Assembly (NCBI GenBank): GCA_903813345.2
Contig: CAIIXF020000003.1
Location: 1,381,609 to 1,445,608 of the forward strand
Reading direction: 5' to 3'
Length of the DNA: 64,000 bases
DNA from: Owenia fusiformis
Taxonomy: Eukaryota; Annelida; Polychaeta; Sabellida; Oweniidae
A program made the translations under genes and the position numbers. Every line of letters begins with the position of its first letter. Position 1 is the first letter of the stretch. The notes beneath the pieces were generated by a model, which saw only the letters and a list, made by a program, of their open reading frames with translations, ran no database searches and was not told where the DNA came from. Below, in pieces: positions 34,424 through 44,579 of this stretch.

Positions 34424-34588
34424 AGGAGAAATGTGCCTATCAATTGTTTAACATAATCGATCCATCGCCGTCTAGCTTGTTTATTTCCTTTGTTGAACAC
34501 ATAGTGAAGGTTGTTTGGGATATTTGTGTTAACAGCATCTGTCAAAGAGCCTGCATCTTGCAACAATTTGTTGGCAATGTAGACAATG
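34424..34588 (-). CDS. Internal exon, conserved-looking, function unknown
   Basis: A 165-bp open minus-strand run is framed by a good acceptor (TTTTTATTTTCAG|C) and a perfect donor (CCT|GTAAGTA). It encodes IVYIANKLLQDAGSLTDAVN, NIPNNLHYVFNKGNKQARRR and WIDYVKQLIGTFLL. No stop or frameshift is present. It lies about 0.5 kb upstream of the HTH on the same strand and may be the preceding exon of the same gene. Family unrecognised; the R-R-R-W-x-x-Y stretch suggests a nucleic-acid-binding helix. Confidence 0.5.
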
Positions 34589-34868
34589 CTGAAAATAAAA
34601 AAGGATATTTTATATCTACTGCCAATTCTTTATTTAACAAAACTATTATTCCGGTAGGAGATCAAAAACATGTAATAAAGGACCCATGTGCCTGTGTTCT
34701 CACAGTAAATTGTTAAAACATTATGTTTGGAAAGGATTAATTTTGTATTGAAAAACTTTCTTTTTGTCCAAATAACATGAATATCTAAGCACAAATGCCA
34801 AATAAAAGGGACCATAATCTATAAAGCTAATTCTACTCTCCAACATGTTTTGTTAAAGAGCAACAATC

Positions 34869-35111
34869 GAAATAAATTAATATCGGATGGAGGGGGGGGG
34901 ATCGGATGGAGGGGGGGATAAACGTGTTTGCAAGACATGCTAGCCTACTTGAATTTATTCTTAGTTTTCCCATTTTTCAATCTCCAGAGATATAATATCC
35001 AGTTTCTAAATGGGGTACAGAGTTTTGTTTTTTTAAATACACAAGTTCTTGTGAATTTGCTCCATCGTAAAGATATATAAATCCCCCCTCCATCCGATAT
35101 TAATTTATTTC
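34869..35111. mobile_element. 243-bp segment with 29-bp terminal inverted repeats
   Basis: GAAATAAATTAATATCGGAT followed by GGAGGGGGG at 34869 is the reverse complement of 35083-35111. The left end is followed by a second GATCGGATGGAGGGGGG. The interior has no ORF of note. It has MITE-like geometry with a G-run next to each TIR, as in the gcgtagcc MITEs. Confidence 0.6.
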
Positions 35112-35114
35112 TTT

Positions 35115-35770
35115 TATTTTTGGAAACGTTATTAGCATGGAAACTAACTTTAAAAGTGAGCAATGTCATTACTATTGTGATAATAATGTACCTTATACCT
35201 ATTTATTACAGGTCGTGTGGACCATTGTTGTTCGATTTATGGCAAAAACAATGCATTGAATGTAACAAAATATGGTGGTATTCCCAAAGTACAAAACTAT
35301 TAAGAAAGAAAACATCACACCATTTCCTTTCTTTTTGACTGCTCCTTGTACCCTCGACTTGGGTTGCTAAGGTTACCATAGAATGCTCAATATTAAAAGT
35401 AACATGTTGACATTTATGTACAGTGTATGTATAATTAGTAAATTAACATTCTGTGAGAAAATATGCCAGATTTATTAATATTTACAAAAATCTTATTATC
35501 TTCTGATTGGTTCATACATTCCCATATGTAAATGATATGTATCTGAATCTGCCAACATATCTACCGACATTCTCTCTCTGTTTTCAATAAAGCATTCTCC
35601 TTCTAAAGGGACGTGTTTGTCACCTTATGCCTATTTAGTTTTGTTTCATTTCTATGTTTGATTGAGCTAACCTACATTTTAATCACTTTCTTTGCTTCAT
35701 CATTCGTTCATGACTTTGACTTACAGTGAATACTTTTCTAGAGCTCACATTTTCAAACCAGTCTTGAGTG
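35115..35770. other. No gene seen
   Basis: No coding frame or element end was recognised. Confidence 0.4.
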
Positions 35771-35772
35771 AT

Positions 35773-35902
35773 ACAAAGCTTGCAGCTTGGTCCAAGAAGG
35801 TATTTCTGGGACCAAGCTGGTTTTTTCTAGAGTACATACAAAGCTTGCAGCTTGGTCCAAGAATATATTTCCGGGACCAAGCTGGTTTTTTCTGGAGTAC
35901 CT
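35773..35902. repeat. 65-bp tandem duplication with internal hairpin
   Basis: ACAAAGCTTGCAGCTTGGTC begins at 35773 and again at 35838. Each unit contains CAGCTTGGTCC and its reverse complement GGACCAAGCTG about 15 bases apart. Four arms can therefore pair in several ways, and both strands stay open as frames. Confidence 0.85.
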
Positions 35903-35934
35903 TGGCCAAGGACTTGCACATGGTTTTCACTGGG

Positions 35935-36052
35935 TTTATATACAAATATAAAAATGATTTAATCCATAATATTGTAAATAAGGGTACATATGATATGTAC
36001 TATAGTTATCTTCATCTTCATCAGTCTCATTCTCTGCAGTATTGGAGCACCT
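35935..36052 (-). CDS. Candidate acidic exon
   Basis: Following TTACATTTTTCAG|G, the minus frame reads CSNTAENETDEDEDNYSTYH then MYPYLQYYGLNHFYI before a stop. It is an acidic Asp/Glu patch then an aromatic stretch. It may belong upstream of the 34588 exon. Function unknown. Confidence 0.35.
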
Positions 36053-36156
36053 GAAAAATGTAACCATACTTTGAACAAATTTTTAATTTATAGCAAACCT
36101 CAGCTTCAGGTAGTCATTTTAAATTTTCTGAGGCATGAATCAGAAAAAAAACAATA

Positions 36157-36859
36157 TTAACCTTTAGCGTGCTGCCGGCGGACTCGTCCGCCGAGACTAA
36201 AATGTCTCTCACAACTGCCGGCGGACCCGTACGCCCGATTTCAAACTTTTAAAAACTTTACTTTTTCGCGCCATTCGTATTGTCCAATTAGATTGCCCGA
36301 TTTATTCAGTGCCTAACATGACTTCCTGTTGACCTAGAAATGGCGATATTTCGAAAAATAATTCTCAATTCAACAATTTAAACAGTGTTTTAGTCGTTTT
36401 TAGTGAACGAATCGTACAAAATGGTGGACAAATACGATCACAACGAAAATGTGGAGGAAATGGATTACGATTTCGAGCTCTTTAGGCTCTTGGAAGCCGA
36501 TAACGGTCATCGAAAATAGAAACTAGAATATTTTCTGAATTGAAAAATTGAACATTCGATCGCTGCAAATTCAGATTTGGATTCTGACCCGACGAAGAGG
36601 CGGAGCGGCGGATTCCGGAGGAGTATTCATGGTATATTTATGCCCAGTCGTGTTAATGTACGAAAAAATTCATGAGAGCATTTTTTTTCATGAGCCAGGC
36701 CACTGTATCTTCCCTTTGTGAAAATTTTATCCAGATTCATTCAGTAGTTATTGAGATATTAATTATTTAGTCCAGGCATATCATTTTTTGCACTCTTTGA
36801 AAAATAAGCCAGTTGCGTGGGATATATTTGCTGAAATAAGGCAGCATGGTAAAGGTTAA
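36157..36859 (+). mobile_element. Non-autonomous piggyBac-type element
   Basis: The element is bounded by TTAA on both sides (36157-36160 and 36856-36859), the piggyBac target. Ends are inverted repeats: left TTAACCTTTAGCGTGCTGCC, right reverse complement TTAACCTTTACCATGCTGCC. Just inside the left end the GCCGGCGGAC(T/C)CGT words are repeated (36173 and 36218). It retains the 5' leader and start of a transposase ORF (next entry) but lacks the DDD catalytic core. Confidence 0.85.
36421..36519 (+). pseudogene. Truncated piggyBac transposase N terminus
   Basis: ATG at 36421 opens a 32-codon frame, MVDKYDHNENVEEMDYDFEL then FRLLEADNGHRK-stop. An acidic, poorly conserved N terminus is usual for piggyBac transposases. 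A following stretch DSDPTKRRSGGFRR lies in another frame. The DDE/D-like domain and the C-terminal Cys-rich finger are absent. Confidence 0.55.
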
Positions 36860-37029
36860 TAGTGATTACTTTAATATTTCTTCAATTTGAGTGTAATACA
36901 GGTCCCGGAGGGTTCACCGTATATAAAACAAAACGGGGGTCCTAGGCTGAAGCCTCAAATATCAATATGTTCCCATACCAATCTGTCAAATTTCAATATG
37001 TTCCCATACCAACCAAAATAACGCCCAAA

Positions 37030-37162
37030 GGCCATACCAAATGTCCAAATATAGGACCAATGCCATAACAAATGTCCAATTATGGGACCAATGCCATACC
37101 AAATGTCAAAATGTAGGACTAATGCCATACCAAATGTCCAAATATGGGACCAGTGGCATACC
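37030..37162. repeat. ~31-bp minisatellite
   Basis: Four to five imperfect units of GCCATACCAAATGTCCAAAT followed by AT(A/G)GGACCAAT. Two shorter ATATGTTCCCATACCAA units precede it at about 36965-37015. Confidence 0.85.
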
Positions 37163-37565
37163 TTAATTCAAAGACTTTCAAGATTTCAAGACTTTTTAAA
37201 GTGGTACATTTAAAAATGAAAAGTGCTCTTACTATTGTAAGCCAGATGACGGACTCAGGAAATCTGATTATGTGATATGACATAAAATATTTGTTCATGA
37301 TATAAATTCCTATGATGTCACTAATCACTATGTCACTGTTATTTATAGCTTAATTGAATACTTGTAGGCCTACATCATAGAGAAATGGAAAAAGAATTTG
37401 ACCTTCCCAACATATAGTGATCGTGTTTTTTTCTTTTTAACCACAACAACATATTTTTTTTTACTCTTATATTAGCACTTGATATTTATTATTACTTATG
37501 ACGGTTTTAAAATATAGATAAATAGAAAATATAGATAAATAGAAAAAAAATGTATCTTGTTTTAG

Positions 37566-37645
37566 ACTGATTGGGTTTAGTTGGTTGTCCTGTTGATTTT
37601 CTCGATATATTGGTCAACCTGTTCATGATTTGGTCTCAAAATATA
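37566..37645 (+). repeat. Arm of a distant inverted pair (partner 39255-39345)
   Basis: GGTTGTCCTGTTGATTTTCT through GGTCTCAAAATATATCTAA matches the reverse complement of 39255-39345 at close to 90 percent. The 1.6 kb between the arms holds two to three minus-strand coding remnants. This could be a TIR pair or two unrelated insertions of one repeat in opposite orientation. Confidence 0.65.
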
Positions 37646-37649
37646 TCTA

Positions 37650-38479
37650 AGGTATGTAAGATGATTAGAGCAATCATATTGGGACATTACGGATTGTCCG
37701 GGATGACCCGATCTCTTTCAATATTTACAATAGTTAGAGCCTGGACAAAACACAAATGTTTAATAACTAGGTGACAGCAACGCCAAAGCACATAGCAAAT
37801 CCAATCAATTAGTCATGGCTGTCATTTTTACAAAATCCTTCTACTACTTTTTCATTAATACCAAAAATCATAAAATGGCACACATAAAAATGGCTACCAT
37901 TTTAAAGTTGGTCGCTCACTGGCCAAATTCTCATAAGAAAGTGTTTTATAAAGTGGGCACATATAAAACTTCCAACAAAAATCACACACATGTATGTTGG
38001 TGGCCATACCTACTAATGAAAGTGTAATAAAACAATGTGCCATGCTAATGAGTATAGTAGTACTATACTATAGTAGTAAAATTGCACATTGGTATACTAC
38101 ATTTTCCTCTCATTTTTTGTTTTTGTTGGCCATTGTCTGCCCAAACACCTTTGAAAGTAGAATGTATTTAATTCTTGTCAATGCACAATTGTTCTCCACT
38201 CATGGCACCACAGTTGAAAACTCTCTTGTTTCTACTTGCTCAAATGATATGCTTCTGATATTGACCAGGTAGATAAATGTAGGCCTACGTCTGAGATAAG
38301 ACTGCAAAGAATTTTAGCCCTGTGCAATGTGAAATGACCATTCCTTGAAGGTGTTGCTTTCCAAAATTGACAGAAGATGTAGGCAGGGGTTCCTTACCAT
38401 ATGGTAAATTATTTCCTCTATCAAATCTTCTTCCCGCTTCCTCTTTTCCGTCTTCTTCTTAGCATCTCTTACACTTACC
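37650..38479. other. No gene seen
   Basis: Several plus-strand open frames (37571, 37815 and 37994) lack motifs and splice support. Otherwise AT-rich DNA. Confidence 0.4.
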
Positions 38480-38800
38480 TTCCTCTCTACTTTCTCCATC
38501 CCCACAGTGTGTCGGACTCCCAACGATAGTAGTTTAACCATTAAATTACTACATTTTTCTTCTTTGTAAAGCATTTTTTGAATCGTTTTCACGCCGAGCA
38601 AAGTTGTTGAGATTTAGAATTTCATCATTGAAGAGAGAAAAGATTACAGTCATGAATTCAAACTGGTCATCTGTCAAAGCTGAACCCTAGGTCTGCAAGC
38701 TGGTTTGAAAGCAACCTCTGGGAATGGTGCATGGTCTTTGTCTGCATAGGTTTGCAAGGGCAGCTGTGTCTTGGCTTTGGTATCCTTATTTTCAAAAGTA
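38480..38800 (-). pseudogene. Exon remnant of a decayed element gene
   Basis: Minus-strand pieces in order are DTKAKTQLPLQTYADKDHAP then FPEVAFKPACRPRV. In the next frame follow LTDDQFEFMTVIFSLFNDEI and LNLNNFARRENDSKNALQRR, then in a third frame LMVKLLSLGVRHTVGMEKVE ending at a perfect donor (AAG|GTAAGTG). Protein-like composition continues across two frame shifts. No known domain was recognised. Confidence 0.4.
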
Positions 38801-39091
38801 ACAAAAATTAAATAACCTTAAATTTTTCAAATTTAAAAATAACCATACAATGATATTATTAAATTATCGTAAGTTAAAAGTGAATAAAATTGATCATTAT
38901 TCTTTCAACCTGTAAAGGCTTCTTTTGTTTTTGAGAGATTTTGTTATATTACCACTTTGTTGAAACGATGAAATATTCTTTTGATGTTTAACATTCAAAG
39001 CACATTAGTTCTAAATTATAATCTTTATAATAAATTCTATCGAAATAAAAAAAAAAAATTAAGATTAATAGTAAATGTACATTCACCTTGG

Positions 39092-39235
39092 ATATGTATG
39101 CTGCATTGACTAGCTGACCCAGTGGGTGATTTTTTATTTAACTTCTCAAATTTCCCACCATTTTCAAATAAAAGTTGAGATTCATTAGAGATCAGACCAT
39201 CCAGATTTTTCTCCTGGGCAATCAGTAATGTCCTT
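39092..39235 (-). pseudogene. Exon remnant of the same decayed gene
   Basis: An uninterrupted minus frame reads TLLIAQEKNLDGLISNESQL then LFENGGKFEKLNKKSPTGSA and SQCSIHIQ, ending at CAAG|GTGAATG. It lies one intron length upstream of the 38.8-kb exon. Confidence 0.4.
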
Positions 39236-39289
39236 ATTTAGATGCTCATATAACTTATATATTTTATTTAGATATATTTTGAGACCTAA

Positions 39290-40020
39290 TCATGAGCACA
39301 GTTTGACCAAGAAATAGAGAAAATCAACAGGACAACCAAAGAATAACCAACTGTCTAGAACACAATAAGTCTTAAAAACAACATAAAACTTTTTTAGCCG
39401 GTTTTTTATTTTCTTCTCAATGTGATGACTTCTAAACGGGTATGTAAGCGTGAATCTAATTGAATCATTTGGACCCTCCTCCTCATCACTCAAAAAGTCT
39501 ATTCCTACATCACCCAAAAATAACTTATCACTCTCAAAACTTGCACTGTTCTTCCTTGATTGTAATTTTCTATGCATCCACTGTATCACATATGAGCAAG
39601 TTTTTCAGAGGTAGCATATTTGTCACCCTCACATTCAGTGGATTCACAACTGTGAATCAGCACTTGGACATCATTCCTAACCTGTAGTAGTACTTCCAAC
39701 CTCCTGGCAGATAATGCATTTTTCAGGGTCAAAATCATTCTTGGTTGTATTGTTTCTTGTATCTCTTGTATTTTTGTTGTATTAATTTCTTGATAAGATT
39801 CTTGTTTTTATTAGTCAAATAACGCGACTTCTCTAACATTTCTTGATATGTTAGCACAGAATAACTGTCATGTTATGCTGATAATCTTTTACTTTAACCA
39901 CTTTTCTTAGTGACTTTCGTTTTGCATCATAATAAGAGCTACAAAGATCTGTTTTAGTAGATTTGGGCACATATTCTTAGTCAGTACTTCTTATACTTGT
40001 TATCTGTGCTATTGTTTCAT
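39290..40020 (-). pseudogene. Zinc-binding (CIICQ) element-protein N-terminal region
   Basis: Minus-strand pieces: KTDLCSSYYDAKRKSLRKVV, LTNKNKNLIKKLIQQKYKRY, then FDPEKCIICQEVGSTTTG. After a frame change come VRNDVQVLIHSCESTEC and then 39589-39290 with DFLSDEEEGPNDS. A C-x2-C of the form [DE]-x-C-I-I-C-[QK] after a basic stretch is typical of N-terminal zinc-binding modules of invertebrate element proteins of the HEEADT type. Several stops and shifts are present. The C-terminal 40 residues overlap the inverted-repeat arm at 39255-39345. Confidence 0.45.
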
Positions 40021-40023
40021 TGA

Positions 40024-40690
40024 TCAGGTTATCGTAGGTTTTGCCCTGGATATTTGTTTAGATTGGAAGTCTTTGACTTTATCTTCATCAGTAATACCTG
40101 GACATATTGCTATACTCTTGATCTTTGGCAAAATCATTTCGGTAATAGCACTTGTGAAGGTTTGTACATTGACTGTTAAATTAGTTGGAATACATAAACT
40201 CTCTATCAGCTTTTGTCTTATCTTTATATCACATTGCCAGGTGGTATTAATATTTTTGATATGTACATTATAAGATGCTAATGTGCCATTTCTGAATTGA
40301 AGTTTAATTTCTGTTCCAGGGCCCAAGGGGTTCTTTCAGAGATGTAATGAGTGCAAATATAACATCAGAGGATTCAAATTGGGTAGGTGCCATTTCTAAA
40401 GAACAAGATTGTTTGCGTAAACTTTCCAATATACCTAATTTCGACTTCAGATGGTACGAGGAGGAGTCAGTCATATTTGGTGTAAATCCAAACACTGTAT
40501 CATTGTTACTTCTCTCCGAATGATTCCTATTGTTGGATTCAGGAGGAACATCTGGACTGGATTGATCAGTTGGAACATGTTTAGCCTCAGTGTGTCTGAG
40601 TTTGAGTTATTTGTTGCATTAGATGACCTCTTTTTGGTAATGATTTATATGAACCTGTATTTAAATGATTGGATGACAAGATAGGTGCTC
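40024..40690 (-). pseudogene. Unrecognised element ORF, two overlapping frames
   Basis: 40495-40304 and 40326-40024 overlap and together read as one protein if one base is gained or lost near 40325 (a GGGCCC-rich spot). Pieces: SNNDTVFGFTPNM, KLGILESLRKQSCSLEM, SSDVIFALITSLKEPLG, then TEIKLQFRNGTLASYNVHIK, IRQKLIESLCIPTNLTVNVQ and KIKSIAICPGITDEDKVKDF. A Ser/Asn/Pro-rich N terminus is followed by an ordered region. Probably the upstream part of the gene continuing at 40.0-38.5 kb. Confidence 0.45.
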
Positions 40691-40699
40691 CTTGGATGG

Positions 40700-41345
40700 A
40701 ATAATGCAACAACAGGAACCTTAATAGATTTCCAGCAATAAGTTTCTTTTGTTAATAACTTTTTAATAACTTGGATCCGAATTGTAGTCCCATGCCTTGA
40801 TTCAAGTTCAGTGCACAGGTTGTTTTCAAATGTCTCTGTTGGTGTACTGGTTGTTTCTCACACCTTGGTTTTTGTAGCCTTGATTGGTAGCTATTGAGTT
40901 TTGCCCTGTCTGTTTAGGTTATTTTCACAAAGGTATGCGATCTTGTGCTGATTTGAGCTTAACTAACCATTGCCGTTTCCTTATAATTCTGTTTACAACT
41001 ATTCCTACGACTGTCGTGGAGTTATGATATCGCAAGTCTACGACATTTCTGGAAACAACTCCCAGCATACCAGTTATAAAAAAAAATTTGTTCAACATTC
41101 AAACTTCTCTGCTCTCTGTCAACTGTAATCATCGCCATTTTGATTGCCTCAATTGCCACTCTCTACTCTAGGCCATACATTACCATAGTTTTGTTTTTAA
41201 CATCTCGTACATTTGTATATTATGTCACCGTTAGGAGAGTGTGACCCCGGGTTGTTACAATTTTATAAAAAACAATGAATAATGTAACTAATTTAAAGAA
41301 ATTCAATTCAACCTATTTTATGATTTACTGTTAATTATTTCCATA
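40700..41345. other. No gene seen
   Basis: No exon was recognised; moderately AT-rich DNA. Confidence 0.35.
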
Positions 41346-41349
41346 CGCT

Positions 41350-41895
41350 TTATATCTTTGCAACATATTTTTTTATAATATCTTGTTCATGGATCATTTG
41401 TCTGTGGAATAAACTTGGAAATGGTCTTTGTAACTTCAATAATAGCACACCTTCAGCAGAAGGAGCAGCAGGCCTCTTTGTGCTAATGGCAATCAATACA
41501 GTCTTGTTAGGCTGAGCCGGTTTAGCAATTATATTGTCCGTAACTTGTTCTAGATTGGATGGTTCTTGGATGACGCTAGGCCGTGTGTTGTAATTAGGCC
41601 CATGTATTGGCTGCCTAGTGGTTATTACTGGTGCCGGAACTGGCATTTTGGAAACTGTGCACCCAAATTGCTTATTTTAATCCGAATACTATCCAATGTA
41701 GGGGTATTAGGTGCTGACCTTGCAGCTGTCAACTCCGCTTGTTTGAGATGTTACGATTGCATTTGAGGTAGATGCACCATCGTCCTCGGGTACTTCTTCT
41801 ACATGCGGTGCACATTCCTATTCCATTTCTAGGAGGCTTATTGAGCACTCAATCTTCGATTAAGTGTCACCAAGAGTTATGATTGGAATTAAAAC
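41350..41895 (-). pseudogene. Pro-rich element ORF, copy 1 (partner 53.02-53.45 kb)
   Basis: Minus-strand pieces: HVEEVPEDDGASTSNAIVTS. With a shift comes LTAARSAPNTPTLDSIRIKI; then from ATG at 41646, MPVPAPVITTRQPIHGPN, SNLEQVTDNIIAKPAQPNKT and so on to 41350. The acidic-then-Pro-rich, intrinsically disordered make-up suits a gag-like or linker region. 41459-41895 recurs at 53023-53450 at roughly 97 percent identity in the same orientation, including the same frame breaks, so decay preceded duplication. Confidence 0.5.
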
Positions 41896-42029
41896 TCAGA
41901 ACCCCATCAAGAAACTGGATATTATATCTCTGGAGAATGAAAAATGGGAAAATTTGGAGTCATAAGAATAAATTCAAGTAGCATGTCTTATCATGTCTTA
42001 TATACATGTTCTTCTTGTTCCTTCCCATT

Positions 42030-42205
42030 GGTAATGAGAGACAGCAGCATGGTTTTCGATTTCATTGATGCCTCTTTTGACTTGGTGTCCTGTTTGACCG
42101 AGGACGTCATCAGAGCCAGGGCTGCCTCAATCCCCTTTTCCAGAGTCACTCTCAAGACCCAAGCCCTGGACTCTGGTGTCACACGCTGGAGTGCTCTTAT
42201 CAACT
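42030..42205 (-). CDS. Exon, helical protein of unknown family
   Basis: After a textbook acceptor (ATATTTTATTTCAG|TTG) the minus frame reads LIRALQRVTPESRAWVLRVT, LEKGIEAALALMTSSVKQDT and MLLSLITNGKEQEEHVYKT before a stop at 41991. Continuous and strongly helical. Probably an exon of the same element gene as 42235-42560. Confidence 0.5.
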
Positions 42206-42234
42206 GAAATAAAATATAAGCTAATTAAAAAAAA

Positions 42235-42560
42235 CTAAGTACATTCCTGGCCAGACCATTTCTCTCCTAATATGGTAGCTATAACTGTATGTCCATCACC
42301 AGTACCAGTTGCTCTGTTGTGGGTTCTGGTTTGCCTGTCCAGTCTGTGACTTCTGGTACTACATTGTCTGGCTATTGTGCTAAAAGGCACATAGTTTTTC
42401 CATATCTTGTAGGAAGGCAATGGTATCCTTCTTGTTGTAACATTGATAAGCTATTTTCAGCTGGTCATCCTTCAACACTATAACGCTCATATTGAAGTTA
42501 GCCTTATTCTTGTTAAATGCATCCAAGAACTTACTTCGAATGTCTGACATATTTGGTTAC
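42235..42560 (-). pseudogene. Exon upstream of 42.2 kb, one frameshift
   Basis: Minus-strand reading: SKFLDAFNKNKANFNMSVIV then LKDDQLKIAYQCYNKKDTIA and FLQDMEKLCAF. In the next frame follow STIARQCSTRSHRLDRQTRT and GDGHTVIATILGEKWSGQ. A single shift near 42392 breaks an otherwise open 100-codon stretch. Family unrecognised. Confidence 0.45.
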
Positions 42561-42971
42561 TTCTGCTTTTGAAATAGTTTCCTAAAACCGATGTTGCATC
42601 AATAGACTCTGCACAAACACTAATGGAACTTTATCTTATCCACTGGACGTAATTAATATTCCCTACACCACTTTTTTCTTCAGATCAATAGCCTCGTTAA
42701 AGGTGGTCCGAGAGTGCTCTGAACTCATGTATCCAATAATTTTATGGCATCAAATGTTTCTATTTTGATGAGAAAGTGGTGTGTGCATATGAAGACACAA
42801 AATGGGATAAATGGAGATCATGTGTATAAGGATAGTCCTGTCAGCCTATTTTTAAATCTTGTTATTAAAAATGTTGGACAATTTTTTCATTTGGGTGACA
42901 CCTCTCTATTATAAGATGAATCAATATACAGGATTACCAGGTTTCTTTTCGTTTTTTGAACTTGTTTTGTT

Positions 42972-43128
42972 ACAGTGTCGCCAATGGAGGACAAAGGTTA
43001 TATCCATTATGTACCTGTTGTTGTCCATCCTGGACTTCATCACCATCTTCATCATGTTCACCATCAATCTTGGGTGCTTGTTCATTTAGTTGTACTTGAG
43101 GAGGCTGGCTATCATCTTCAAAACTAAA
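42972..43128 (-). CDS. Acidic exon
   Basis: Following TTTTGTTTTAG|T, the minus frame reads FEDDSQPPQVQLNEQAPKID then GEHDEDGDEVQDGQQQ. A donor-like CAG|GTACAT lies at 43006; the frame otherwise stops at 42972. A low-complexity acidic segment, one of several such orphan exons on this strand. Confidence 0.45.
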
Positions 43129-43139
43129 ACAAAATTCTA

Positions 43140-43660
43140 ATGGTAATATAATCTCTCAAGATGGAAAAAGCCTTTGTCATGTGTAAAATGTTGCTGTCAC
43201 CTTTTGGATGACATGGATGATCTTTGAATGAATTGCAAACGCGATGTTAACCAATGTATGACATTGTATGGTTATACGATACAACATTTGATATTTATAA
43301 TAAAACATTTGATATTTGTAGACATATGTTTAGCATTAATTTTAACATGTGTAGAAAAGTGATGTCATCCAATTGATATAATATTATCCAAAATCACCTA
43401 TCTAAGTCAATATCTTATCACTGAACTATATTTTAAAGGTTTAGTCCGAATCTGAATCTCTAGGCATGAAACGCTGCAAATCTGATCCATCCATATGAGA
43501 TTTTGCTCTCAAGTAAGCTGTATAAGTGTTTGAAGCTCGTATTACTTATAAACATTAACTGTATGTATGGTGGCACTATTGTTAATTATAGGCAAAATAA
43601 CTGGGGTCTAGATAAGTTGAAAAAGTTATTAGCCAATGTGGCTTATGTTTTCTAAAAAAT
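43140..43660. other. No gene seen
   Basis: AT-rich DNA without recognisable frames. Confidence 0.35.
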
Positions 43661-43664
43661 ATTT

Positions 43665-43870
43665 GAGACTGAATACTCTTTATTTTATGAGTACTAGTAT
43701 CAACAACTACTTTTGATGTTATGAGTATTAACTACCATTTTTTCAATTTTTCTTCAACATGTATTGTAATGACTTCAGTATGAATGAAATGTCCCTTGGT
43801 GTTCTGGTCCTGGATTGTGATATTGGTTCTAGATTGGAGGGGGGAGGGGGATGTTAGACATAGTTTCTTT
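43665..43870. repeat. Dispersed repeat, partner at 50.16-50.39 kb
   Basis: ATTTGAGACTGAATACTCTT through a GGAGGGGGGAGGG run recurs at 50160-50385 at about 90 percent identity in the same orientation. Confidence 0.85.
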
Positions 43871-43989
43871 TCATGTTAGATCATGGTTTTTAAAGCCTAA
43901 CATATCTTTATTTGGACCTCTGGTTTATTCTCACACGTCTGTCTATACGCTGCTATGGCATCCCTATTTGTTCTCTGCTTGATAATATC

Positions 43990-44570
43990 ATTTTGTTTTT
44001 CATGACATGACATGACAATAGCCATGACTCCTGACATGTTCATTTGAATTGATGCTTTTAGTTCCAAACATATTTTAAAAATGTCGTATAGAATTCCAAT
44101 TGTACAAGATAATTTTGTTTCAAGATTTTTAATATGTTGTTTCCAGTCAAGATATTACTCAATTTGAACACCAAGAAAGTTAATTGATTTTACCCTTTCA
44201 ATGTTGATATTATTAATTTTTATATTCACATTTTTATTTGCTTTTCTTCTCTGTTAAAATTATGTTTTTCGTTTTATCATAGTTGAGTGATAGTTTATTT
44301 GATCGAAACCAATCATCCAGGGATAAAAGTTCTTGATTAAGGTTATTAACAAGTAGGTCTATATTAGAGTTATGCGCAAGAATGTTTGTATCATCAGCAA
44401 ATAAAACTGATTTCAAAGTGGGAAATGCCAAATACATATCAATTATGTATGAGATAAATAAGAGTGGCCCTAGAACCCATCCTTGGGGTATTCCATGAGA
44501 TATTGATTCAATTTCAGATGAAGTTCCATTGTAAAATAGCACTTGTTCTCGATACTATAACAATATGCTA
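43990..44570 (-). pseudogene. LINE (Jockey/CR1-like) reverse transcriptase fragment
   Basis: The minus strand encodes the central RT palm: SHGIPQGWVLGPLLFISYI (block with the usual G-[VI]-P-Q-G-[SA]-V-L-G-P-L-L-F), then LKSVLFADDTNILAH (the catalytic F-A-D-D motif), SLDDWFRSNKLSLNYDKTKN, and further on INFLGVQIE followed by a stop and YLDWKQHIKNLETKLS. This order is that of LINE RT domains 4-8. The Ser of PQGS is Trp here. The endonuclease and 3' end are missing and a stop interrupts the thumb, so it is inactive. Confidence 0.9.
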
Positions 44571-44579
44571 CATGTTATA

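Noticed and set aside
35692-36054. 120-residue plus-strand frame and its minus-strand counterpart
   Set aside because: Both are open only through the 65-bp hairpin duplication; an acidic exon on the minus strand explains the right end better.
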